A DNA stretch of 64,000 bases from Wyeomyia smithii. Lineage: Eukaryota; Arthropoda; Insecta; Diptera; Culicidae. The stretch covers positions 174,024,912-174,088,911 of the forward strand of contig NC_073696.1 of NCBI RefSeq assembly GCF_029784165.1, written 5' to 3'. The first letter of the stretch is position 1. Each line of letters opens with the position of its first letter. Below the pieces are notes generated by a model that made no database searches, was not told where the DNA came from, and saw nothing but the letters and a program-made list of their open reading frames with translations. Shown one piece after another: positions 22,639 through 34,712 of this stretch. Both the position numbers and the translations under genes were made by a program.

Positions 22639-25600
22639 TTCAACTGCGTTTATGAAGGATTCTATCTCTGTCTTACAGTGGAATTGTAGAAGTATTTTAC
22701 CAAAAATTGATTCGTTTAAAGTTTTGATAAATAAAAACAAATGCGATGCATTTTCCTTTTGTGAAACTTGGCTTACTTCAAATATTGATCTCAACTTCCA
22801 TGATTTTAATATTATTCGCCTTGATCGAGACACCCCATATGGAGGAGTACTTTTAGGGATTAAAAAGTGCTATTCTTTCTATCGTATTAACCTCCCCTCG
22901 ATTCCAGGCATCGAAGTTGTCGCATGTCAAATGACAATACAAGGTAAAGAGCTTTGTATTGCCTCAATATATATTCCTCCCAGAGCACAGGTTGGGCAAC
23001 GGCTGCTCTTTGATTTAATAGAACTTCTTCCCTCGCCACGTTTGATTTTGGGAGACTTCAACTCTCATGGCGTGGCTTGGGGTTCCCCTTACAATGATAA
23101 CCGCTCCTCTTTAATCTATAACCTTTGCGATGACTTCGACATGACTATTTTAAACAACGGTGAAATGACACGTATCCCGAAACCTCCAGCGCGCCCAAGC
23201 GCTTTGGATCTATCCTTATGTTCGACGTCGCTACGGTTGGATTGCACATGGAAGGTAATCCTCGATCCTCACGGTAGCGACCATTTGCCTATTCTTATTT
23301 CAATTAATAACGGGTCAACTCGCATGCGACCAATTGACATTCCGTATGACCTCACACGGAATGTCGATTGGAAGTTATACGAGGAAATGATTTCAAAAGC
23401 GGTCGAGTCGATTCAACATCATCCACCACTTGAAGAATACAATCTCTTCGCGGGCTTGATTCTCGACGCCGCGTTGCAAGCCCAAACGAAGAAATATCCC
23501 GGCGTAACGATCAAAGAACGGCCTCCCACTCCGTGGTGGGACCAAGAGTGCTCCGATGTCTACACGCAAAGATCCGACGCGTTTTTGGCCTATAAGAAGA
23601 AAGGTATACCTGGCGACTATATACGGTATTCGGAGCTTAATACCAAGCTTAAAAGCTTGGCTAAAGCAAAGAAACGCGGATATTGGCGTCGGTTCGTAAA
23701 CGAGACGTCGAGGGAGACATCGATGAGCACTCTTTGGAACACAGCCCGAAGAATGCGGAATCGCGTAACGGTCAACGAAAGCGAGGAGTCTTCAAGTCGG
23801 TGGATATTTGATTTTGCCAGGAAAGTATGTCCGGACTCTGTTCCTGAGCAAAACATTGTTCGCGATGCGTCTCCGGGCCACGACGCGATAGAATCACCTT
23901 TTACGATGGCAGAATTTTCAGTTGCCCTCCTGTCCTGTAACAATAACGCGCCTGGGTTAGATAGAATCAAATTCAACTTGTTGAAGAATCTACCCGGCAA
24001 TGCCAAGAGGCGCTTGTTGAACTTGTTCAATAAGTTCCTGGAGCAAAACATTGTACCGCAGGATTGGAGGCAAGTGAAGGTGATCGCCATCCAAAAACCA
24101 GGGAAACCAGCTTCTGATAACAACTCTTATAGGCCGATTGCAATGCTATCCTGTATCCGGAAATTGATGGAAAAAATGATACTCCGTCGTTTAGACCATT
24201 GGGTCGAATCAAATGGTCTACTATCAGATACTCAATTTGGCTTCCGCCGTGCCAAAGGGACGAATGATTGTCTTGCGTTGCTTTCAACAGATATTCAGCT
24301 GGCGTATGCTCGCAAAGAACAAATGGCGTCTGCGTTCTTGGACATTAAGGGGGCTTTTGATTCCGTTTCTATTGACATTCTTTCGGGTAAACTTCACCGA
24401 CAAGGATTTTCTCCAATTTTGAACAATTTTTTGCACAATTTGTTGTCCGAAAAGCACATGCATTTTACGCACGGCGATTTGGCAACTTTTCGCATTAGCT
24501 ACATGGGTCTTCCCCAGGGCTCAAGTTTAAGCCCCCTTCTTTACAACTTTTATGTAAATGACATCGACGAATGTCTGGCAAATTCATGCACGATAAGACA
24601 ACTTGCAGACGACAGTGTAATCTCTGTTACAAGAGCCAAAGCTGCCGATTTGCAAGGACCATTGCAAGATACCTTGGACAATTTGTCTGCTTGGGCTTTA
24701 CAGCTAGGTATCGAATTCTCTCCGGAGAAGACTGAGATAGTAGTTTTTTCTAGGAAGCATGAACCTGCTCAGCTTCAAACACAATTAATGGGTAAAACGA
24801 TTTCTCAGGTTTTGGTACACAAATATCTTGGTGTCTGGTTCGACTCTAAAGGCACCTGGGGGTGTCACGTGAGGTATCTGATGAAAAAATGTCAACAAAG
24901 AGTGAATTTTCTTCGTACAATAACCGGACAATGGTGGGGAGCCCACCCAGGAGACCTTATAAGGCTTTACCAAACAACGATACTGTCTGTTATTGAGTAC
25001 GGGTGTTTCTGCTTCCGCTCCGCAGCAAACACACATTTAATCAAACTGGAGCGAATACAATATCGTTGTTTGCGTATCGCCTTGGGTTGCATGCAATCGA
25101 CCCATACGATGAGTTTGGAGATCTTAGCTGGAGTACTACCATTGAAAAACCGCTTCTGGAGCCTGTCTTCTCGTATTCTAATCAAATGTGAGGTCTTGAA
25201 CCGTCCCGTGATTGAAAATTTTGAAAGGTTAATCGAACTTAATTCTCAAACCCGTTTTATGACATTGTATTTCAATCACATGTCCCAAAATATTAACCCT
25301 TCTTCGAATATTCCAAATCGTGTCGACTTATCAAATACTTCTGATTCTACTGTGTTTTTCGATACATCCATGATAGAAGAAACTCGTGGAATCCCGGATC
25401 ATTTACGCGTGCAGCAGATCCCTAAAATTTTTTTCGTATCAGATTACCTTAGCGTGGGTCCCTTCTCACTGCTCGATACCGGGTGATGAGAAAGCGGACT
25501 CTTTGGCTAAGGTGGGCGCAACAAACGGTGATATTTATGAAAGACCAATTGCCTTTTATGAATTTTTTGCATTTGTACGTCAGAATACGATCATCAGTTG

Positions 25601-25997
25601 GCAAAATTCTTGGACCAAGGGGGAACTGGGAAGGTGGTTACATTCCATAATCCCCAAGGTATCGACGAACCCGTGGTTCAAGGGGTTGGATGTAGGTCGG
25701 GATTTCATTTGCGTGATGTCCCGGCTTATGTCCAATCACTATAGATTTGACGCGCATCTCCGTCGTGTTGGGCTCGGGGAGAGTGGTATCTGTGCCTGTG
25801 GTGAAGGTTATCACGACATAGAGCACGTTGTTTGGTCATGCCCTGTACACCGTGCCGCCAGGTCTAGATTAATAGCTTCCCTGCAGGCCGAAGGTAGGCA
25901 GCCGGCTGTTCCTGTTCGTGATGTCTTGGCGAGCCGTGACCTATCCTACATGTCCCTTATATACGTTTTCCTGAAATCCATCCACGCCCCAGTTTAG
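22631..25997 (+). pseudogene. I-clade ORF2, endonuclease, RT and damaged RNase H
   Basis: The first ATG is at 22631. Endonuclease motifs: SVLQWNCRSILPKID, FCETWL, LILGDFNSHGVAWG, ARPSALDLSLCS and GSDHLPI. RT motifs: NNAPGLDRI, IAIQKPGKPASDNNSYRPIA, AFLDIKGAFDSVS, GLPQGSSLSPLLYNFY and the catalytic ADDSVI. The long frame stops at 25486. Sequence resuming in another frame from about 25435 gives the RNase H tail ITLAWVPSHCSIPGDEKAD and a zinc motif CACGEGYHDIEHVVWSCPVH, ending at 25997. The N-terminal RNase H segment with the first catalytic acids is missing, so a deletion with a frameshift sits at about 25430. The endonuclease-RT part is continuous. Confidence 0.82.
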
Positions 25998-26395
25998 TCC
26001 TATCCCCTTCCGCCTACATCCAACCAAACGACAAGAACACGTTAAGACCCCGGATCCGGAAACAGCAATCAGACCCGCACGATACTCTCAAGGCCCGATG
26101 GAAACAGCCCAATATGCCAGTCCGTAATATCTTGGCCCAGCAGCGGAACAAATTTAATATGCTGCTTACCCATGGCAATGAAAACCATCAAACAGCAAAC
26201 CTGTGCTTTCAATGCAAAATATTCTAGCTTTAAGTTAGATTTAGTTTCAGCTCGTAGTCGGCAGCGAGGATAAAAAATTTGCTTTTAGTTATTAAGATAC
26301 TTTAGAAAGTAAGCTACCAGATATAATTGGCGCCGTTAAACATTGAATTGTATTTGTGCCGTGTCAAATAAACTATAGATGAAGAAAAAAAAAAA

Positions 26396-26795
26396 GTTAA
26401 CCAGCATGATATTTTAACATATATTTGTACATAATCTAAACATTGGCTGAAATTTGTAAGTTTTAAAAATTTTGGCCCGACAGCTGTAGTGGATTGTGAA
26501 ATTTGGCCCGCGTGTCAAAAAGGTTGGACATGCCTGTCCTAGACCTCCTTCCCCCCCGCGGAAATTACCTCTAGGTTTGTTCGTTTTCCTAGGGTGATGC
26601 AAAATCCACTAGTATCTATTAAACGAGCAGAGGGAATCCAGTTACAATTCCGGAGCCTGTTAAGTATACGTTTGCATTGGCGTGCACACCGAAAACGGTA
26701 GCGCCTTTGTAATCATGGCAACATGAATCCTTTCCTTCGAGAAGCCAACAAGAGATATCGGAAGAGTTTTCTGTTCTGTTCAACAGTCATACTAG

Positions 26796-26830
<35 letters not shown>

Positions 26831-26903
26831 AGGCTGGTAGAGCATGGTATTAAATTGCTGTGTCGATATTCTCTTCTTGGACCTTGAAAATCGAAGACTG
26901 GGA

Positions 26904-26937
<34 letters not shown>

Positions 26938-26955
26938 GGCAGGTCTCCAAGGTTT

Positions 26956-27001
<46 letters not shown>

Positions 27002-27279
27002 TTAGATCCGTAACTTCGGGATAAGGATTGGCCCTGAAGATTGGGATGACTAGGGCTACGGGGCTGCCGGGTCGCGGGTCTGCGCGTCCTCCCGCTTCGC
27101 GCGGGTGTCGCTTCTTGGACCTGCCGGCGCTTCTGCGTCAACACACTCTAGGGCATCCGGTTATATGGTGGTGTGGCCGCCCGTTTGTCCGCTCGTCGGG
27201 CACGCGTGCGCTCGCTCGCTCGCCGCACCCGGGTTCATACGCTTTCCGGCTTGGGCCGCAGTCATCGATAAACAGTCAA

Positions 27280-27323
<44 letters not shown>

Positions 27324-27345
27324 TAAAGCATTGTGGTGTTGACAC

Positions 27346-27380
<35 letters not shown>

Positions 27381-27469
27381 CAGAAATTCAAGCAAGTGTG
27401 GGCAAACGACGGAAATAACTATGACTCTCTTAAGGTAACCAAATGCCAAATGTTCGTTTTCATAGGTGT
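26396..27469. other. Mixed repeat-derived sequence, no gene
   Basis: Positions near 26545-26600 match the centre of the foldback element at 46855-47571: a C-rich run followed by GTTCGTTTTCCTAGG. A GC-rich island at 27040-27300 contains CGCTCGCTCGCTCGC. Minus-strand open frame 27144-26809 is Arg/Pro/Ser-rich and matches no family I know. I see no reliable gene. Confidence 0.4.
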
Positions 27470-27660
27470 AATCCCCTAGTTTAGTTTGAACGAGCATACA
27501 TCTTGGACAATCGAGCCGGCCGTAGACCGCGAGTGCTTTTTGAAAACGACAGAAATGAACTTTGTGAATTTTCAGCTTTTCGTGATTCAGCCTTTCGTGT
27601 TTTTCAGTCTTGTGTAGCTTTCAGCCTTTCGAGTTTCAACCTTCCGTAGTAAACCCGTTT
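27470..27660. mobile_element. Partial copy of the AAGGCTGAAA foldback family
   Basis: From CCCCTAGTTTAGTTTGAACG through CAATCGAGCCGGCCGTAGAC to a series of CAGCCTTTCG words ending GTAGTAAACCCG, it matches the right half of the element at 46855-47571. The left arm with AAAGGCTGAAA words is not found upstream, so the copy is truncated or rearranged. Confidence 0.7.
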
Positions 27661-27898
27661 TTCCATAACATCGACTTCCGGTAGGTTTAAAATTTTTCGG
27701 CTCCTGAATAAAACCAAAAAAATCTAGTTCTGGAAAATCGATCACTTTGCTCCACCCTACTAGCGCAGGTGAAACAGTAAATGTTATAACTTACTTATCA
27801 ACGCACGTTTTGAACCGGAGTTTTGTTGTTTCGTGCGAACAAAAAAATCGTGCATTTGAAGAAAACGTTTGTACTGCGGTTTTCGCGAAAATAGTTTT

Positions 27899-28085
27899 TA
27901 CGGGAAAATATTTTTCGGGAAAGTGGTACATTCGGTAAAATATTTTTCGAGGTAATGGTGCATCCGAGGAAAAAAATTTCGGGGAATTGGTACATTCGGG
28001 AAAAAACATTCGGGGAAATGATCTTCGGGGTATCGGTACATTCGGGGAAACAGGTTTCGGGATAATGGTTTTCGGGGAATTGTTA
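27899..28085. repeat. Degenerate tandem array of ATTCGGGGAAA-type units
   Basis: About seven units of roughly 28 bp share TTCGGGGAAnTGGTACATTCGGGGAAA in whole or part, with half-units of about 14 bp. The first unit follows a TTTTCGCGAAAA stretch and the last ends GGGGAATTGTTATAC. The minus strand reads as Pro/Phe-rich repeats with no known domain, so coding is unlikely. Confidence 0.7.
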
Positions 28086-28089
28086 TACA

Positions 28090-28870
28090 ATCAGAATCAG
28101 CGATTCCCTTTCTGGTTTTTATTTTGCGTTCGAACATAATACATACCAAAAAACCCCATATATTTGATTTTAGCTTCATACCTGTACCGATGCTTGCACA
28201 AGGGTACATTTCGTTACCGTAGACAATTCAAAAGCCGCTGTTATTTAATTTATTTGATCAAGGTGGGAAGTTCTGAATACATTTCTTCGTTCTGGTGGGC
28301 ACGAACACACAAACAAATGAATAAAACGCAAAGTCTAGAATTTGCATGCAATTTAATATTTTCTTGGCTTTATATGCATCGATAGAATAATTTGGTTCTA
28401 TTATAATAACTGCTGTACCTACCAGTAAAGAGAGTGAATACAGTAGAATGTATATTACTATGTTTAAGGGCTACATTTATCGAAGCTCTTAGAATGTATC
28501 CGAATGTAAACTTACAATCACACAAACAAAGCAGTAATTATGCGCGATAACGAATGAAAATAGCTCAACTATCAATGCAGTCTTGATCCTATCTGAAAAG
28601 GAATCAGTAAAATGAGATCCTATGCCAAAGAAATCATCATATAAGTGTTTGAAAAATTTAAGCATACAAACTTTCATCGTTATACATCACAAAATAATAA
28701 CACATATTTTTAAACACAAAACATTTTCTGAACACAGCTTCATGTGCACACTAATAAAATATAGTACATTTAACAAACCACGAAATACGCCGGCATAATC
28801 ATGTCTATTGACCTCTACCGCGGTGCTCGCAGGCTGATGATGATATTTGATACCTAACTTCGAGTAATTA
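28090..28870. other. Intergenic, no gene seen
   Basis: AT-rich with no motif of note, lying downstream of the secernin gene. Confidence 0.4.
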
Positions 28871-28872
28871 TA

Positions 28873-28878
28873 TTTATT
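28873..28878 (-). terminator. Candidate poly(A) signal AATAAA of the secernin gene
   Basis: The minus strand reads ACAATAAATATAATTAC about 200 bases after the secernin stop codon. It is the first canonical hexamer I noticed there. Confidence 0.4.
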
Positions 28879-29078
28879 GTTTAGGTTAACTTATTTAGCC
28901 ACCAATATTAAATCGGCATGTATGGAAACTAGGCAAGTCTTACAAATATTATAGGAAATATCGCAATAAAATACCGTTGGTTAATGTGTGCTATTACATA
29001 GCAGCTGGTCTGATTTAATAGAGTAACTAGCTGTGATTTCGTATGCGAATACTACCAAAAATTCGATATTCTTGTCAT

Positions 29079-31094
29079 TTAACGGTAGAACTTAACCTCT
29101 GCTTCGACACAATCCTTCAGTAGTTCATCCAATTCATGATTTGGTTCCTCAGAATGATCGCTTATAAAACGATTAACTTCATCGACGCATTCACTTTCGA
29201 GTGACTGCAGCAAACCACCGACCACCTCCCACTTTCGGTTACTGTGTAATTTATGTAAGAGGGTTTGTTTTTCCCCAGCATTTGCTGGAAGTTTGGTAAG
29301 CGGAGAGATTTTGGCTCCAGAAGTAAAAATGAACGGTTTGAAAACGGATTCCGCTGGGTTTGGAGTAGCCGTGAACCAATGGCTAGATAAACCTCTTTTG
29401 GATAACACCGATACGTGGCTAGAGAGCGATTTTGTTTGTAATCCCGCTGCACGAAGAGTTTCAAACATTTGACATATTCCAAATGGTTTCTCATTAACTG
29501 GTTCCTCGGTTGGCCATAATCTAACCGAATCATATCCGAACAAAGAACTGAAATTCAACTCTCCACTGCCATCCCAAATACCAGCTGTTTGAAGTTTAGA
29601 AGCTAAACAGTCCGAGCTTCGATCAATTTGCTTACCAACCACTAGTCCGGGTTTGAGCGCTATGTTGTTTAAAAGTAGCTTTTGAGCAGCCCACAAACAT
29701 CCTACAATGTCCAATAACCATGTTTCATCGCAGTCGCATATTACAAAGGATGCTTTGGCAGATTCTTTGGTCTCTCCGGATGGTCCAGCACTAGCGTTTA
29801 GCTCAACTATTCTATCGACGGCTTCAGATGCAGTGGCTCCTCGTTCCAAACCCAATCTGCAAAATAATAGACACCGTCAGTGCTTGGAATGAACAAATAG
29901 GATGAATCTAAAACAGTGTACTTTCAGTTTTCGACATAAAAAGGTCGTATTTTTGCTATTGTTGCTTTTACATGAACCACTGCCTTAAAGGTGGTCAGAG
30001 CCAATCGTTATATGTGGAGTATGGATCTAACATTTTCAAGCACGAAGTGCGTCAAGCACGATACGCGTCAAGCGCGATCTTACGACATTGGAAAACTAAA
30101 AGTAACTAACCGTTGAACTGTTGAACAATGCACAGGGATGGAAAGTAACTTAACAGTTTATTAGTCCAACCTGCCTAAACCCAGGTATATCAGTGTGAAT
30201 TCCCGCTTTCAATCGTATTAAACTACGCATCTCCACGAGAGTGTGCCGCCTCTGCAACACTGCAAACGAAACGACAGTTCACTTACTTCAGTATAGAGTC
30301 CTTGCTTTTACAAAATATCAGTTCTTTGGACAGTATGTTTTAACTTCCCACCAGGTATGGAAATCTAATCTCAAAAAGTTCTCTTTGACTATGCTGTGCC
30401 AAAATGGGACTCAATATTACAACCCAACTTCATCAACGAGGTAATCTTAGTGACTCTGTTGAACCAAAGGCCCTAGTTGGTGATCGAAAAAATAACAAGA
30501 ACTGTATCAATGTTGGTTAATTCAATTCCTCAACTAGAATAATGGTTGCGAGTTGAATAAAACAATATAGAAAACGATCTGTTTAGCTGGCAATATACAT
30601 TATTAGCAATATTTTTAAACGGTAGAATACCTTATGACTATCAAATTATTATCAATTTCAATACACTGAAACAATCTTACCTAACAAGATCAGTAGCGTT
30701 TAGTTTGCCATCAACAGGATGTCCTTCACTGAACGTTAATCCTATAATAACACCTTTTTCATTAGAACCGCTTTCAGCACCCCAAACTCCAGCTGGTTGA
30801 TTTAAAATCATAGAATACGAGGCTGCGCCATCAATTTCTACCGAATTACACTGTAAATATTTTGCATAAGGGAGAGAAAACAGAAATACAATATTGATGA
30901 TAATGTCACGCATTTGATGTTCTTACAATAACTTTTCCGCTAGCTTCAGCAGATGCCGGGCAGTAGCAAACTTCAGTCACGTCATCCAATACGTCTGATG
31001 CCGGTCGCATTCCGTTCCGGCCAAAAATAACCATCTGGTCTGATTCGGTTGCTGGAATTAACACTATAAACACTTCACCGCAGATTCCAGACAT
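29079..31094 (-). CDS. SCRN: Secernin (peptidase C69-like), complete, three exons
   Basis: Exons are 31094-30927, 30850-30681 and 29856-29079, joined by GTAAGA...TTTACAG and GTAAGAT...TTTTGCAG introns. Phases fit exactly and total 371 residues, the usual length of animal secernins. Exon 1 holds the candidate nucleophile Cys5 and the family signature VIFGRNGMRPASDV (human relatives have GKNSDRP). Exon 2 has the conserved VEIDGAASYSMILNQPAGVWGAESGSNEKGV block. Exon 3 has WLLDIVGCLWAAQKL and a C-terminal Glu-rich segment. Secernins belong to the Ntn-hydrolase C69 family and in mammals act in exocytosis; enzymatic activity is not established. It runs divergently from the Alhambra gene. Introns are 76 and 824 bp. 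Confidence 0.92.
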
Positions 31095-31726
31095 TTTTAG
31101 GCTTTAACCTTTCTGGGCTCAGTATTTGCTTTCCGCTTACTCACTGTAGAGAAATCGATAATGAAGAGAAAGTTGACCGAGTTTTTCTATAAAAAAGAAA
31201 ATTTGGTTAAACCCATTTAAAAACACAACAAAGAAATTATCTACCAATATTCTAGAAGTTAGTGAAACAGTACCAATATTTCTAAGGAACAGTGCAGACA
31301 CAAAAACAAAAGTTATTTCACTTTTTTATACACTAGTAAAACTATCGTCCTGTCTGACGATGCCCTCTTTGCGGAGATCATGAAGTGGTTTTGTGCGGTG
31401 TAAATTAACGAAGGTGCGGAGCAAGATACTTTTTGGACCGGGTTGGCAGTAATTTTAGCAGAGCTGCAAATTGCAACTACATCGTACACATTTCTATACA
31501 TGCAATGGATGTTTTCCATCTCTAATGTATTTTATGTAAATTATATTATAGGTAAAATAGCAAATTTAGCATCATCATGCAGCAAATGGTGCTGTTCCCC
31601 TCCAATTCCAATGTTATGAAGTACACAAAATTTTGGTGCTTTACAACGAAAAAGTTTTATTATATGGTTTGAGGTTTACTTAAAAAACCAAACCTCATTT
31701 CATTTTTCATGATAGTAAAGCAAAGC
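31095..31726. other. Upstream flank of the secernin gene
   Basis: Should contain the secernin promoter and 5'UTR on the minus strand, but no TATA box or initiator stands out. No other gene is visible. Confidence 0.4.
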
Positions 31727-31932
31727 CTTGGGGTGCTACAACATTCCGATTCGGAACTCGACCTTCTGTTTGTTATACACAGACTTCGCAGCCAACTGTT
31801 CAGTGTACAGGACAATTGCGGGGCTAGCGCGCTACGATCCTACTGACACTAACAGTCTCTCCAGAGCCGAGACTCGAACCTACGAGGACTGGCTTGTTAG
31901 GCCAGCATCGTACCTCGAGACCATCTGGGAGA
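31727..31932 (-). mobile_element. tRNA-Val-like SINE, intact copy
   Basis: On the minus strand the element starts CTCCCAGATGGTCTCGAGG. It shows an anticodon-arm-like hairpin CTGGC-CTAACAA-GCCAG (anticodon AAC, valine-like) and a B box GGTTCGAGTCTCGG. The tRNA-unrelated body ends near AAGGCTTTGCTTTAC. It is colinear with the SINE interrupted by the mariner element at 474-1354 and with two decayed copies at 56700-57090. Transcription would be by RNA polymerase III. Confidence 0.75.
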
Positions 31933-32007
31933 TGGTATATTATCTATATTATATATGAATCAATGAAAATTTCTTGAATACCAAAATAAAAGAAAAAATA
32001 AAACAAA

Positions 32008-32349
32008 CATTCTTGCAGTGGCGTGGCGTGACCGGGTGACACCCGGGGCGGAAGATTTGAGTGTCACTCCTTTCCCTCTGGATGTCACCCCCACCAGGTG
32101 AAATCATTTTGTTATCAAAAATTGTGAGAGTTAGCACGATCGTTTTCATTGGCACTTAATCCACCCATTTTCGAAAAACTGGTTGAGATTGTACTCTTAG
32201 GAGCAAATTTATGTAATTTTCGAGGGTTTCACCTCCACCTAATTGATAGTTAATCTCACGGATATCCTCATGGGTGTCACCCCCTTGAGGGTGACACCCG
32301 GGGCGGACCGTCCCCGCCACCCCCACCACGCTACGCCAGAGCATTCTTG
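32008..32349. mobile_element. hAT-type MITE with 8-bp target-site duplication
   Basis: The element (32016-32341, 326 bp) begins CAGTGGCGTGGCGTG and ends with the inverted CACGCTACGCCAGAG. It is flanked by perfect 8-bp repeats CATTCTTG (32008-32015, 32342-32349). Inside, GGGTGACACCCGGGGCGG occurs near both ends. An 8-bp TSD and CAG-type ends indicate the hAT superfamily. It has no coding capacity. Confidence 0.85.
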
Positions 32350-32497
32350 TATCTTGAGAGTTTATAAACACAAATAACTTTTTTTAATTGACATATTATG
32401 TCCATGGAAATTATTATTTTTATGTGTGTCAAAATGTAAGTACCTGAAAAAATAACCTAAAAAACTTAGAAATTGCTGTTACTGTACATAGTTATAC

Positions 32498-33096
32498 CAC
32501 AAACAAACAGACTTGCCACTCGATGACGATTTCATCGACCAGAAAAATAACGATAATTTTGAAATTTTGCTTAGTGGGCAATAATGCCACTAGTGTCGCA
32601 ATAAACATGCGTGCACATGTATTATCATAGACAAAAACCATCAGTAATGCCGCTTGTGTTGATTTAAGCAAAAACATCATATCAAGAAGACTGGCATCTC
32701 TGGATCGATCCCATACAAATGACAAGCATCAAATCAAACAGCGCACTCCATCTATTCAAGGTGGAAGCTTGCTATGAAACTGCTGGTAATTACATCGCTG
32801 CGAAGACAGAGTGTGTGTATGTGGTGGGCCAGCCTGTGCGTTCGGCTTGCATTCGTATCCCCAGCACTCACACTAGCATGCGTCAGTTCCACTTTTACTC
32901 AAAAGACTGCGCTGTCAAAACTGTCGCTCAATCTCAGGCAGACTTCCCCAGTCTTCTTGATATGATGTTTTTGATTTAAGCGAGCATGCAGACCCATTAG
33001 CAAAGACAAAAACCGTGGCGCAAGAGTGTATCGTTTCGAATAAGGACGAAGATTTTTCAGGATTTTTGTTCGAAGAGGCACGTCTGTTTGTCTGTG
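32498..33096. mobile_element. MITE A: CACARACAAACAG ends, 7-bp TSD
   Basis: Ends are CACAAACAAACAGACTTGCC and the inverted GGCACGTCTGTTTGTCTGTG, flanked by GTTATAC on both sides (32491-32497, 33097-33103). It is the same family as MITE B (34713-35162) but in opposite orientation: the ACTCGATGACG end is on the left here and on the right in B. An inner perfect 25-bp inverted repeat shows that another element or a rearrangement lies inside. Confidence 0.8.
32670..32972. repeat. Perfect 25-bp inverted repeat inside MITE A
   Basis: AAAAACATCATATCAAGAAG plus ACTGG at 32670-32694 is exactly complementary to 32948-32972. The 253 bp between them have no counterpart in MITE B. This is either a nested element with these termini or an inverted duplication of part of MITE A. 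Confidence 0.75.
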
Positions 33097-33376
33097 GTTA
33101 TACCATAATTTAACAACGTTTTTGATTGTAAATAAATAATTTTTTCGTCAAATATCATTGTCTAAAACAATAAAACAAACATTGTTTTGCCATTTTTACC
33201 ATGCGAAAGGGGGGTTGTTAGGCATCTTTACAGCAATTTTGCAGGCATTCTTCCATACATTTAGAAGTCACTGAAAATGTTTTTCATTCAACAATAAAAA
33301 AGTCGTTAAAACATGGTAATGGCTTGGAGCTCACAGTACATTATCTATTTTCTGTTCTCACCGCAAAATATGTACC

Positions 33377-34134
33377 ACACCAAATTTTTATTGCTGGAAA
33401 CCAGCAAAATTTTGCTGATTTTTGGTGTGCTGTGTTTCCAGCAATCTGTTCAGCAAAATGAAATTTGCTGATTATTCAGTAATGCTCAATTGCATAAAAG
33501 TGACAGATCGTTTGCTGCATGTTCAGTAAAACAAAATACAACTTGCTGGTTATCAGCTATGACAATTTGCTGTACATTCAGCAAAGCATAAATCAATTTA
33601 CTGGTTAACCAGTTAGTTCGAGGGGACAATGTTTCCCTCAGGCACCAGCTTCCATCCGCCCATCGGATCATAGCCAAATTACTGTTGAACTAGACATGTA
33701 TGATTATCATTTCAACCTTTGAGTTCATCTAGCCCAACAGTGACTTAGCTATGGTCCCATATCCGCTATCAGGAGCTTAGCAATGATCCCGTACCAGCTG
33801 CACAGCGATTTGGCGCGTTTTACTAATGACAGCTTGAGGTAAAATATTTTGACATATCAATTCTTTCGCTGGATTCCAGAAAACATTCATTTACTGTTTT
33901 CTGTTCAGCAAATAGATTTGCTGTATTTTCGCGAATCACTGAATCGATTACTGGTTTTCAGTAAATTTATCGATGAAATACTGGTTTACAGCAAAAATGA
34001 ACGAAATTCAGTAAATTGTAGAACTGAATTACAGTAAACTTTTGAAAAAAATGCTGTGATTCAGAAAAACAAGTGATTTGCTGATAATCCTTCAGCAATT
34101 TACTTTGCTGAACTATAAAGAGAAATTTTGGTGT
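33377..34134. mobile_element. MITE with many CAGCAAA/TTTGCTG words
   Basis: Ends are ACACCAAATTT and the inverted AAATTTTGGTGT, flanked by imperfect repeats ATGTACC and ATGGTACT. The arms carry numerous copies of CAGCAAA, TTTGCTG and close variants in both orientations, on the left (33390-33610) and right (33890-34110), with a plainer centre. No coding frame. The repeated word may be a transposase-binding site, by analogy with subterminal repeats of other DNA transposons. Confidence 0.65.
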
Positions 34135-34712
34135 ATGGTACTTTCTTTTCGGGTATTCATTTCATAAACAGCAATATTATACCTTCAATACGATATACGT
34201 TGTGTTTTGACAGCGAATCAAGAAACAACGCGCCGCGATGACTGAAGCGGTAAGTTCACAGTAGATACAGTGTTGCTAAACTGTTTCCAAACTTAAAAAG
34301 TAGGCTATAATACAATCAATGGAAAAATCGATTTTTTGTAATGATGTAGATCATTACCTCATATCTTTAAATGTAGAAAACTTGGAACGTTGCATTCAGG
34401 CTTTTATCCTTCGATAATATGTGATAGTAAACGATATTTTGTCATTGATGTATCACGTAACGTAACGTATATCGAATTTGTAAAAATAACGAACATGTAT
34501 TTGTATACAACACATACGTAAAACAGGTAACCTGATGTATTTATTTGTCGATTGATGGAAATAATATGATATCGAGCCTAATTCTTATTTCGCAAACTTT
34601 CTATTAAAAACCGATTTTGGCGAGTACTCAAACTGAACGCAGAAACTATCAAATAATTATAATTTTTCATTAAGCGCCTAGTTTAGCGCTTTTCTGCTAT
34701 CTATAGTAATAA

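Larger units (their letters stand above)
22170..26395 (+). mobile_element. I-clade (MosquI-like) non-LTR retrotransposon, 5'-truncated
   Basis: Contains the C-terminal end of ORF1, then ORF2 with endonuclease, RT, part of RNase H and a C-terminal zinc motif. The 3' end is an A-rich tail near 26383-26395 after AAATAAACTATAGATGAAG. An RNase H after the RT and the CRSILPKID/ALDLSLCS style mark the I clade. The 5' boundary is unclear because ORF1 decays upstream of about 22175. No target-site duplication was found. Confidence 0.75.

Noticed and set aside
26809..27144. 111-aa minus-strand frame rich in Arg/Pro/Ser
   Set aside because: No recognisable domain, and it lies in a GC-rich, repeat-derived stretch.
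27899..28085. CRISPR-like spaced repeats
   Set aside because: Units are degenerate, contiguous and in a eukaryotic genome; there are no unique spacers.
29707..29892. Plus-strand frame across secernin exon 3
   Set aside because: Antisense shadow of a clearly conserved coding exon.
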